Below are positions 48,701 to 59,354 of a stretch of 64,000 nucleotides of DNA, piece by piece. The stretch's first letter is position 1. The number at the start of each line of letters is the position of its first letter. The notes beneath the pieces were generated by a model that was not told where the DNA came from, did not search any database, and saw only the letters and a list, made by a program, of their open reading frames with translations. This stretch comes from Onchidella celtica. Taxonomy: Eukaryota; Mollusca; Gastropoda; Systellommatophora; Onchidiidae. The translations under genes and the position numbers were made by a program. The stretch covers positions 39,190,438-39,254,437 of the forward strand of contig OZ007574.1 of NCBI GenBank assembly GCA_963931925.1, given 5' to 3'.

Positions 48701-50473
48701 GAACGGAGAAAACGAGGAAATATAAAAACGGGTCATCTTCCTTTTTTTGTCCAGGGGGGCATTCTGTTCCGTATGTACGTCACAGTGGCTTCCGTTCAAA
48801 AGCAGGTCGTCGTGCCACGGTCGTTAATTGCTACAGTATTGCGTCTGGCCCATGATGTTCCATTAGCGGGTCATATGGGAAGTGCTAGAACCAAGGAGAG
48901 AGTTCTGAAAGATTTTTATTGGCCATCGATACATAGAGATGTACGGCTGTATTGTAAGACGTGCAGTGCGTGCCAAAAGACGATAGGACAGAGAGTATCT
49001 TCAGCGCGCACTATTATGGAAGAAGCTTCTAGTAGCGCTTCAAAAAGAGAGAAAAACTATAAAGATAGAGGGTCCAAACTTCCAAGTTTTAAGCCAGGAG
49101 ACAAGGTTCTGTTGTTGCTACCTACGGATCATAATAAGTTATTAATGACATGGAAAGGTCCTTATGTTATTGAGCGAGTTGTTTCGAATGTAGATTACGC
49201 TATCCACATTGATGGGTCAAGTAAGGTTTTCAATGTTAATAGGCTACAGAGATGTTATGAGAGACCAGAGTATCTGTATTCTCATACTGGTGTTGAAGGA
49301 CATACCTAATGTCGTGTCATTCTTTGACGATATAGCATGTCATACGTCGACATGGTCTGATCATATTCAGACACTAACAGTAATTTTTAAACGATTACGT
49401 CATTTTGGGTTAACTGCTAAACCCGCAAAGATGGATTTGGCATGTCCAGAGATAGTATTCTTAGGACATATCGTGGGTAGAGGTGTTCAGAGACCTGAAG
49501 TAACAAAAATTGACAAATTAGTAGGGTTGCAAATCCCAAAAACAAAGAAACAAGTCAGAAGCTTAGTGGGAATTTTAAATTATTACAGAAAGTTCATTCC
49601 AAATTTTTCCTCCTTGTCATCTTCTCTTACTGACCTTACTAAGAAGGGACAACCCGATAAGGTCCAGTGGACGTCGGAATGTCAGACAGCATTTGATAAT
49701 TTGGTGACAGCATTATCATCGTCACCCATTCTGATATTACCCGATTTTCGATCTAATTTTATCCTCAGAACGGATGCGTCGGACTCTGGTGTCGGCGCTT
49801 GTCTTCTACAGGAGAAGAACGAATGTCTCCATCCTGTATGTTATGTCAGTAGGAAGTTATTGCAGAGAGAAAGAAAATATTCTGTGATAGAGCGGGAGTG
49901 TCTTGCCATTGTGTGGTCCGTCCAGAAATTAGGACGTTATCTCATGGGACGAGAATTTTGTATCCAGACAGACCACAAGCCACTAACGTTTTTGTCGAAG
50001 AATCGTTCGTCCAGCCCACGCTTGTCTAGATGGGCATTGGCTTTGCAGCCGTATACCTTCGTTATTCAACCAATTCCAGGAACCAGCAATCATATCGCCG
50101 ACTACCTTAGTCGAGCCTAGGGGAAGAGTTCAGGAGCTTACACATCGGAGGACAGGAACATTGACAGGATCTGTGTGAATGAGTCGACTTTAAAATATTG
50201 ACATTATAAATATGATATGAAGAATGGTTGATAGGTTGATTGGGTTTTGATTCTGTATTAGATATTGTGTTTAGTTAGCTATTCATGATGTGACACATAT
50301 ATGCATATTGCAGGGCATATTGATCCCCATATTTTCCCCTGATTCCGGTATTTTATGTGCTAGGGGCATTGGTAGGTCATTTTTAGTGTAGGTATTGCTC
50401 ACGCTCACTCGTTGACAGTCATCTTGATGCGATTTGAAATTAATTGCATTAATTTTTTTGGGGTGGGGGATGA
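45766..50473 (+). mobile_element. Array unit 3, internal region (broken gag-pol)
   Basis: Same length and parts as units 1 and 2, with gag from 46762. It is closer to unit 2 than to unit 1 in the RT region and has at least one private silent base in the protease region. Confidence 0.9.
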
Positions 50474-51710
50474 TGTCACGAGTGGAGTGAATGCAATTAA
50501 GGGGATTGCTACAGAGCGGGTGTAGAGTAAGAAGGGCTCACGGCAGACAAGTGGGGAAAGACGTGAAAGGAAGAGAGTAAAATTAACGCACGAAGACAAG
50601 TAAGGAAAGCGTGCATGTTATGAGTGGTGGGGGTCTGAATGAGGCGAAAGCGCTGTATTACTATCACTGCAAGTTAGAAGGTCCTACTGAACGGACGCTA
50701 GTAAGAGCCCAGCGGGCGAACATAAGGGGAGCAGTCAGAAGACTAGTGAGAGAGTCTTTCCAGTGATGACTGGTAGGTAGAACGTTGATTGATAATTATG
50801 ATTGATGTATTATATTATATTCGTCTATTACCATGATGTAAATAAGTATATGTGAGGAATGTGGAAGTCCTTGATATTGGATATAGCAATGTGCGCCATG
50901 AGCGATAGATGGAAGTGAGTTCATGGATTTGTAGCGCGAGTGAGTAGTGTGTACTCCGATGGAGGTGTGTTACCGTAAGATGTTTGGTGAGTGAAATGTG
51001 AACTATTGTGTGTACGCTTCATGGGTTGTAAGGAGAGGTGGAGTGAATAGAAATGGTATGGCATTATACCAATGTAATGTTATTCTTGTAGGTGTCGGGG
51101 ACGGGCCGCAGAGCCACCTCGATGAGCACAGGGGATAGGCCAGCATAGGGCCGGAGGCCACACATAGGCCAGAAGTGAGGCTGTCAGTGCAGGACAGTAG
51201 AGGCACATAAAGTCGTGGCAGTCAGGCCACGGACAGGGACGTAGATATGAGCGTGAATGTGATAATGTACTATTGCCATGTTGATGGGCTAGGAACTAAT
51301 AATGTACTATTGCCATGTTGAGGGGCTATTGAAATGATAATGTGTTATTGCCCTGCTGAGGTGCTAGGGGAGTGCTAAGGTGTATGACAATAGGAAGGTG
51401 ATATTGAGAGACTGCGATGCCAGTGAATTATTAATGTGCTATTAAGACCCTGAGGGGAGAGGCTGAGGCCGAAGTGCCTTTAGGAGTAACTACCGGGTTG
51501 TGGATCCGAGGGAGAGTGCATGTGAGAATAAGGCCGTGTTACGGCAGTTAATTTCAATAATATAATGTATGTAATTGCGCTATTATCTGTATAATTATGT
51601 TTAATAAATGTGTGAGTCTGATGGATTGTTCTGTTAAGTGTTAAACTTGTTTGTTCGTGATTGTTGTCCTGTCATAACTTATTACATCTCCCAGTCTGGG
51701 ATTTGTGACA
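50474..51710 (+). repeat. Array LTR 4 (outer 3' LTR)
   Basis: 1237 bp with private differences near 50492 and 51537. Followed by the ATCAA target duplication. Confidence 0.95.
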
Positions 51711-51715
51711 ATCAA

Positions 51716-51729
51716 CCTTAATCGTGACA
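51716..51729 (-). repeat. Solo LTR of LTR family 2, right remnant
   Basis: CCTTAATCGTGACA, the last 14 bp of the solo LTR, displaced about 19 kb from its other part by the array. The next bases, CCGC, repeat those before 31443. Confidence 0.9.
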
Positions 51730-51944
51730 CCGCCAACATCTCTGCATCAGGCTGATGTACATTTGTATTGGAAATCTGCAGCATTGCTAGGTGACCATAA
51801 GGGTGGATTTCCTTTACATCAGACCGATGACGGCGTCATGTTGTAGCCAGCGAATCTACGTAGGAATGATGTCATTCCTATGATCACACATGATGTCGGT
51901 CCTGCATATCATATTTCTGTAGGGTTGCTTGATGAGTTGGGTAT

Positions 51945-54657
51945 CTATAGCTCCAAACAACACAAACAAGTACTGGATTTTGATATACATGTATGAAATC
52001 ATGGGAAGGTGCATTATAATTATTCTCATCACTGTGTGATAGTTGAGTCTCTGTTGAAAAAAGAACAGTTATGCGCCGTGTTCAGTACTGTAGCTTCCAG
52101 TTTGTACTCAACCCAACAAGTTTCATGTCCAATGCAAAATCTCTATAATATAAAAACTTGCCCCTGACACAGTGGGATATGAATCTGGCAAAGTTTTCTC
52201 CCAGAACTTCGATTGGAAAAGTACCTGTTGTAATGTTGTTGTTGCTGTTGTTGTTGTTCAGCACACGCAGCAGTTCTGAAATATAAATTCTGTCAGAGTG
52301 CCTGACCCTGCCGTTTCCAAAGTAGAATGCCTGCAGTTGTACTGGGATATCACTGATTATTTCTATTTTGTGAGCTATGTAAATTAATGTCATTGAAATG
52401 GACATAAAGCATCCAGTATACAATTTGTATTTTGGCCCTATAAAAAAAGATTATTTTTAAAGAATATTTATTATAATCTGCTACAAAGGAAAGAAAACAG
52501 TCAATCATGTCTAGTATTTTTACAAATAAAGAGAAGTACCTGGCTGATCCACAGATGCCCGATAAGATTGTGGTGGTGATTCAATCATAGGTCTTGATTA
52601 CAGGCCATGGAACAGATGAGTTTATCTGATATCTTTATCACTCAGTGATTAGACCAAACTTCTTGAACTTGCAAGTGCACATGTTCTAAGGACACACTAT
52701 CTGGATAATTGCAGTTCATTTATTTGCAATATTATATAATTGAGGTGGACTTGACATGATCCCCATGATCTGTTTTCCCATCTTTTAATCATTTCTAAGA
52801 TTTATCAAGTTATAAAGTGTCAGATTCATTCAGACACCATGAGAAAATTTCAACCAAAACTGTTTGCGAAGAGCTAAATACATTTCCCCTAAGGTAGTGG
52901 CAGCAGATACTCAAATCAGAATGTTAAAGGTTCATTTGGTTTGGCTTTTCTTTTAAAAAAAAAAAAAAACCAGCTTGTGAAAGACCACTTCCGTAGTTAT
53001 CAAATGATGGACCTTTTCTATTTTGTAATACCCAAGCAGCTGATCTTGAGATACAGAGAAGATGGATTGTATTCTATTAGAGGTACAAATTTGTGACTAT
53101 AAATTACCTTTTAACACTACTTTCATGGTATTTCATGCTGTAGTGTAGGTCTAATGCAGCCAAGTGGTATCATGAAAAACACAAAAACCAAGTGAAAATT
53201 TAGTATTCATTGCAAGGTGTCAGTGGTATTTATAAAATTATTTGAACACAAACCAGACAGACCAGCAGTTACTACGGTTGAATTTGATCTTCAGATGAAT
53301 CTTATATGGAGACACAGTACTCTTATTATATGACCTAGATTAAGTTGAAGTAGCAGCCTTCTGCATGATAAAAGCATAACAGTTACATTGCATGATATTG
53401 ATTCAAATATCAGTGACCATGAGTTAGCTGGACAGATAGGAATGATGGACCTTGTCTGAAAGGTGCAGATATGCAAGTTTGTGCTATCAGTTTCTCTGAA
53501 GTTTAATTATGTTTGATCACAAGCAGAAGCCAGCTGTAGAGTTATCATAATTTAAGTGAGTTTGTTTCCGTTGTGCATGTATGTGGTTTCTTTTCCTGAC
53601 ATCTATATTAGTATCCCAGTGATATGTTTTAAGTTGCATCATTGTTGGTGAGGACAAACATGAATGGAGTGTTTATTTTTATTCAGAAGATAGCGAGAGT
53701 AAATGAATAAATATTGCTCTCATTCGGAATATTGCAATAAGTTGATATTTGAATTTACCTAAAACCAATACTTGGGTATTTTAATTTCAGGGTGCAGACG
53801 TAGTTTCAATATAATATGTTATATGTTCTTAAAGCACTAGACTGATCTGTTTCTGATAAAGGGTTATAGCATTATTCACATGGTTAGGCAGGCGTAATTT
53901 TTTACTTAATTATATTTTGTTTAATTCAGATTTAATGTTTTTGTGTCATTTTCATGTAAAATTGGAACATTAATGTTTCTGTAACATTTAGGGAAACTGT
54001 TTTCGATTTCTTCATATGATAACAATGAAAGTGTCAATTCTAAGAAGCATCAATGTCTTTAAGCTTCCCTCCAATCCATCTGTAAAATTCACTACTTTTT
54101 TATTTCTCAGAATTGCTCATAAAATAGTATATTTCTCCTTTTAGTGAATGGGAATTATACTATTATACTATACTGCCCTGAACCTCAGAAAAGATGAGGA
54201 GATCTTTCATCATACACAGTACTTTGTTATTTTCTGTTCCCATCATTGAACTTCTCCACTAGTGATTGCTACTGTGGATGTGATCGGAACAGTTATCCCT
54301 ACTGAAGCATATGTCTTGCAAATTGGTAGGGATACTTAACAATAACTGTAAAGCTTCTGTGATGTGGGTGAAAACTGGAAGTCTGTTGTGCCACTATTTT
54401 TTTTTGTTTTTGATTTATATTTATTTTGTTACAGATAGTAAAAGTGCTTTGGGATTACTTTTGTCATTTACCAGGAAAATACTCTTTGTCTCTCAATTAA
54501 AGAAAATGATATTACATGAATAATAACAGCTTTACCTACCAAGGTGAATACATCATAATCGATGTAATCAAAACATTACATTACATCACTGATTACATCA
54601 TTAGCCTGGTGGTCAAGGTTGTCACTGTTATACATATTTGTTTTGTTGTATTCGCAG
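51945..54657. other. Non-coding stretch upstream of the 54.7-kb gene
   Basis: It may include an untranslated first exon and intron of the gene. A GTT run lies at about 52236-52258. The minus-strand frame at 52082-52423 crosses that run and has no recognisable domain. I see nothing else. Confidence 0.5.
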
Positions 54658-54794
54658 GCTCACATACAACTTCCGTAAGTGAACTGAAACCATGTTTTGG
54701 GTCACAATTTGCATAACCATTCTTGTTGGTGCTCTGTGGTATGTGTTCTTCAAGCCAGAAACTGAAGTTATATTTGGATTTTACAGACTACCAG
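54658..54794 (+). other. Exon 1 (coding from ATG at 54692)
   Basis: An acceptor TTCGCAG ends at 54657, so 54658-54691 is probably 5' untranslated and an upstream non-coding exon is likely. Coding ends at 54794 in phase 1, before GTAATG. Encodes the membrane anchor and FYRLP. Confidence 0.7.
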
Positions 54795-57700
54795 GTAATG
54801 TTCAAAATTTCCGGATTTGTATCTCTTGTTTGGTATGTGTTTTGAAATACTAAAATTGTATGTGACCCCTAGTTCTGTTCTATTGGCTGATAGCTACATC
54901 CATTCAAATTCCTGCCAACATGGATGATTGTTGGCCAAGAGAACATTTTGCACTTGCAGAGCCCTACAGGTGCCAATATACACAAAAAAACATGACAAAC
55001 AGAACTTGGCTAGTTTTTAAAAACTAATCTGACTGCGATTAGGCTGTCTGCACTGATAGTGAAAGGCCCTGCAGTTTGAATCCTGGTTGGGACACAGTCG
55101 AACCAAAGTAATTTCTTGTTTTCATACATCCACTCCTCTGTGACTTGACTGTTGTCTCTGGTGTAGACTCATTATCCTGACCAGGGACTTGAAACTTTCG
55201 TGAAACAATCAAAACCATGCAAACCAGGGTTCTAAATTCCAGGTCTTGTTTGACAGGATGCTGATATTTTCCTTGTCGACATGACCTAAACTTATTTCAA
55301 GCTGGAAGTTCACACTGTAATACAAGCTTAAGAACCAACTGTAATAGCCAAACTATGTTTGTGGTAAAAATTATCATGAATAGAGTTTAAACATGCAAAG
55401 GGTCACATCTATCTCTGTTGACTTTCATTTTCAATTACTGAGATTACAGTAATTGTGTAAAGAAAGACATTTCTTATGTCTTAATTAAAGACGAAAAAGC
55501 TGGCAGGACGGAGGTTTCATTCCATAGTAATTAGATTAGCTTTACACAAAGCTACACTTTGCTCTGTCATTAAAATTAAAAGCAAAGAGTTTATATTCTC
55601 ATTAATTTTCCATCAGATAATATGATGTTCTTGTTTTCATAATACAGGAAAATGGTATTGGTTGAAACGACTGATATTCTATGTGTTATTTCATTTGCGA
55701 TCTGCCAAAAAAAAGAAGGAGAGCAATGTGAATGACCTGAAAGAAGGCAATTTTTCTGGGAAGGACCAAGTGAAGGGTTATGGGAAAGGAGATGGATACG
55801 CTGACATGGAGAGGCCGCAATCTCTTTCCAGGGACCTGTTTGTAAGAGATGATAGTTTAATTTACTTCACATCTTGCATAAACCTATTCCTGTGTCTTTA
55901 TATTGTTTTTTATTTGTCGTTAACTCACTGGTACCCAACCATTGACTGCCATGTCCAAAGTTTTTGAAGTGCACAAAACTGACATAAAACAAATTGTGAA
56001 TACTGATAAAATTAATTTGAAAAAGTTGTAAAAATGCACAGATGCATATTACAAAATGGTAATTGCTGACAGACTAGAAAATGTATGAAAAAATAGAGCA
56101 TTGGGCATAAAATGACATATTTATTTCAAATATTGAACACTGGGTACTAGAAGGTTATCGGTTCTTGGTGATTAACTTGTCCACAATATCACTGTATTTA
56201 ATATAATTAAAGAGACAACCTGCCTCTGTGTGTGTGTATACTTGTGTAATTAAGAATTTCGCAGAAATGCAAGTTCTGTGATATCATATGAAACCAGTAG
56301 TTAAAGTATGACTCCTTAGTTATTTCACTTGTCTATAGTTGGTACAGTTTTGTATGTTTTTTCTCTATATTATCCCCAGGCAATTGATTGTGCATACTTT
56401 GGAGGATCCAATAAGGATGGGTGTAATGTTGCTTTCCGAATAGCAAGACGGCACAACCGATGCGGTGAAATATGGTTGTTTCTTGAGGTGCCGGGGATGG
56501 GCTGCTTTCAAAGTCCCCACCATCCAGACACTGATGTACATTACATGGATGGTATAACTTTTGCAGCTGGAGGATTAAAGTTTGAGATTGTAGAGCCAAT
56601 GAAGAAATGGAAAATTACCTATAGTGGCAAACTGAGGTTGGTAATGCAGACCTGTCAACTGCCACTTATTTCACAGGATTGTCTTGTATTTAGGGTGTTG
56701 GGAAGGATGTAAGAAATAATTCTTTTACAAGAAAGAAATCCTAGCCAGGTTTAAGGACAAAGGCCGCCCTAGTTAAGCGCAGGACATTGATGACAATATG
56801 AACACTGCAGTAATAAACATAGAGTACATTACAGTGCTTCATATTTTTGCTCCTCTTTTCTATGGAAATGAAATTCTATTTGACAATTTCAGTTTGCCTT
56901 TATTGGGCATGGATTTACGTTCTTCTTGAGGTATGTGTCCCTTTATTGAAGTGGTCCTTTAGTTGGCAGGCCTGGTAGCACAACAGTCCATAAACAGTGA
57001 TTTGTTAATATAATGATGAGGTTTTTGCCACAGATGCAAATAAGAAAGACAGTGTGGCATTTCCAAGTTAATTTTTTTTCCTGTTCTGTGGATAGGAATG
57101 GGGTACCTGAAATTTCTCAAAATGCAGGAGAATATGTTTGTTGCCAGGCACTTAACTATTGTTTACTCATAAACACTCTGTACCTTCCATATATTGGGTA
57201 TTTTTCATTAAGCCCATATTATGTTCTCATCTGAAGTGCCCCTTCTTGCAGTAACTTGTAGGTGAAATAGGATCAGCATGTTTGCCAGAGAGGTTTATCT
57301 CAACTTTACAGTCAGTTAGTCTTCTAACTGAACAGAGGTTAGCTTGAAATACCAAATGCAGCTGTGTCCCTCTATCACTGAATATCCAAATAGCATTGGC
57401 TGTTTGTATCATTACTAAATGTTTCTGTCCACTTAAGTCGAATTTTGAAGAAAAACTGTGACATCTATGAATAGATATGATATTGCCAAAATGTTAAAAA
57501 TTATCAGGTGTTTGAAGTTGGCATTTTCAGTGTCTTAATTCATGGCCTGGAATGTAAACATTTGCAAGCCAACCTCTAATAATCTTTTTTGCCTGTAAAA
57601 GTTTCAGAATGGGAGTTGGGTGAATAATTTTAACTTTTATGACATGTGAGTTCACAATTGTTGTGTGTTTTAAGACACTTATTGTCTTGTCTCTATCGCT

Positions 57701-57834
57701 GTCAGCATTTTTAAAAAAAATATTGCTATTTTGCATAAATTTTAATGCTTGTGCATGATGTTTTTCAGGAAAGGTCTCTGCAATGACATCCTCAACAAAC
57801 CATCTGAACTTGTAGAAGCCAGCTTTTCTTTCAC
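54692..57834 (+). CDS. Putative phosphoenolpyruvate synthase / YvkC-like phosphotransferase, N-terminal exons
   Basis: Four coding exons join in phase: 54692-54794, 55648-55841, 56380-56636 and 57769-57834 (206 codons plus part of the next). All have GT/AG borders; the donor after exon 3 is GTTGGT. The protein starts with a membrane anchor (about residues 2-20, FWVTICITILVGALWYVFF) and a basic, Lys-rich linker. Then comes a globular region with YFGGSNKDGCNVAFRIARRH, LEVPGMGCFQSP, HPDTDV, AAGGLKFE, EPMKKWKITYSGKLR and LCNDI. From memory of the family, this is the N-terminal domain of animal proteins annotated as putative PEP synthase or rifampicin/YvkC-like phosphotransferase. Their ATP-grasp and PEP-utilising domains lie further on, outside this window. 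Homology is by recall, not by a search. The last visible donor (57835) is followed within 100 bp by LTR element E, probably in the intron. Confidence 0.72.
54795..55647 (+). other. Intron 1
   Basis: GTAATG..ATACAG, 853 bp. No other feature seen. Confidence 0.7.
55648..55841 (+). other. Exon 2
   Basis: 194 bp, entering in phase 1 and leaving in phase 0 before GTAAGA. Encodes KWYWLKRLIFYVLFH, then a Lys/Gly-rich linker. Confidence 0.75.
55842..56379 (+). other. Intron 2
   Basis: GTAAGA..CCCCAG, 538 bp. A short (TG)n lies at about 56226-56236. Confidence 0.7.
56380..56636 (+). other. Exon 3
   Basis: 257 bp, phase 0 to phase 2. Carries the most conserved block of the protein. The alternative donor three bases later puts a stop in the next exon, so the GTTGGT donor is preferred. 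Confidence 0.75.
56637..57768 (+). other. Intron 3
   Basis: GTTGGT..TTTCAG, 1132 bp. No gene or clear repeat within it. Confidence 0.65.
57769..57834 (+). other. Exon 4
   Basis: 66 bp after a TTTTTCAG acceptor. Encodes KGLCNDILNKPSELVEASF and ends before GTAAGA. Confidence 0.7.
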
Positions 57835-57931
57835 GTAAGACATTACATTAATGCATAGATGTCGCGACCTTAGTTCTTGTTTGTTCTATCTCCAGTTTCT
57901 GAAAAACTGGATATCTTTTAATATGTAGAAG

Positions 57932-59141
57932 TGTCACGATCACGTGCGTGAAGATGGTCACGACCACGTGTGTGATGAGTACCTAACTTATTTACCTTTC
58001 AAACCCAGCTAACAAGCCAAGCAAGCAGACCAGCGATCAACGGACACATGGAGTGAGATTTAAATTAAACGATATTTAATTATAAATGCATGACAAAACT
58101 TATGTCAAAACATTCAACTCATGATAATCACATACATAATCACAAAAACAGAGATACTTCAAATTTACTCTTGGGGATCATGGCTATTATCTATTCCCCG
58201 TTTCACATCTAGATCTAATCCCTCTGTCTATAAACTTAACTACATATACTTAATAGTCTCTGTCAACAGCTGCCCTCCTCGTTGATGCAGTTTCACTTCT
58301 CCAGAGTTCACACGATCCTTTCTAGATCTTTAATTTCGACGATAAAAGGGGAAACAGACGCCCCTGGCTTCACACAAATAAGAACACACAGTTCACACCC
58401 ACCATCGTAGATTACTAGCTCCTTGAGGGGTTATCAGCCCGTCCTCAAAGACTCTTCTTCTGCAAACACACAGCAGATCGACGGTTCACACCCGCCATTG
58501 TAGATTCACGAGCTTCTGATGGGTTCCCATCCTATCATCAGAACTCCTCAACTTCTGGTCCCCATGGCACGACCTTCCACTTGTCGCCCGGACCGATTAA
58601 ATTCTTCTTATTGGAAAATACATGTGAACATCATGGATCCCTCACACACCTAACACTTCTGGTCCCCACTGGCACGACCTTCCACTTGTCGCCCGGACCG
58701 ATAAATTCTGCGTCTTCCTTTTAGGAATGAATAACTTGGGAACCTTCATAGATTCCTCACATACATAACACCCCTGGTCCCCATGGCACGACCTTCCACT
58801 TGTCGCCCGGACCACTTCTCGCTGCGTCTTCCTCTAGGAACGAATAATTTGGGAACCACGTGTGTCGAGCTTCTCCTCTACTTATACTCCCGAGGTTTTT
58901 GCACACGCGACTAGTTTAAAGCGAGTCGTGTGTATCTATCCACGCTCGTCAACAATGTTAAAAACTGTTTTCCCCTGCTAAGCTCACCCCCCTAGACTCG
59001 TGGCGCACAAGGCCACCGACCTTCCTCGTGATAGTAATCTTTCATGCTAGTCAACAACTTAAAAAAAACTCCCCTTCTCCCCTACCAAGTTTACCCCCTC
59101 TATACTCGTGGCGTACAAGGTCATCAACCTTAATCGTGACA
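57932..59141 (-). repeat. 3' LTR of element E
   Basis: 1210 bp, with the same internal direct repeats as the solo LTR at 31443 and close to it in sequence. Preceded by GAAG (57928-57931), the candidate target duplication; its partner is beyond the window. Confidence 0.92.
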
Positions 59142-59153
59142 CCTCCTTCCCAC
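59142..59153 (-). promoter_or_regulatory. Polypurine tract of element E
   Basis: The minus strand reads GTGGGAAGGAGG directly before the 3' LTR. Confidence 0.75.
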
Positions 59154-59354
59154 AAAACAAAATTTTGATCCCTAGAGCAAAATTTTTACAAGAAATTCAT
59201 TTCAACAAAATTTCATTCAAATAAGGGTAAACAATCCAAATACATAGCATCAATGACATCTGGAAAGGCATTCAGCCATCACTTTCTCTCTCTCTTTCAC
59301 ATGTATAATATGTACATCATGTTTCTGCAACATCAGAAAATAAATCTGGATACC

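Larger units (their letters stand above)
32639..51710 (+). mobile_element. Head-to-tail array of three LTR-element units sharing four LTRs
   Basis: LTRs start at 32639, 38584, 44529 and 50474, a constant period of 5945 bp (1237-bp LTR plus 4708-bp internal region). Units differ from each other by only a handful of single bases. The outer ends are flanked by one 5-bp target duplication, ATCAA at 32634-32638 and 51711-51715, and none is seen at the inner junctions. The family is the same as element A (Ty3/gypsy class, Gmr1-like). Each unit is broken, shorter than element A, and has about three breaks, shared by all three units. The units therefore multiplied together after decay, most simply by unequal recombination between LTRs. 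An assembly duplication is the main alternative. Confidence 0.93.
31435..51944. mobile_element. Miniature inverted-repeat element M1, copy 2, split by nested LTR insertions
   Basis: Left piece 31435-31442 (GATCCCGC) and right piece 51734-51944 together match copy 1 in reverse orientation. After the split come CCAACATCTCTGCATCAG and, further on, CTACGTAGGAATGATGTCAT and CTGTAGGGTTGCTTGATGAG. Everything between 31443 and 51729 is inserted DNA. This is the oldest layer of the nest. Confidence 0.65.

Noticed and set aside
52082-52423. 113-residue minus-strand ORF
   Set aside because: It crosses a GTT microsatellite that gives an Asn run. No recognisable family or splice context.
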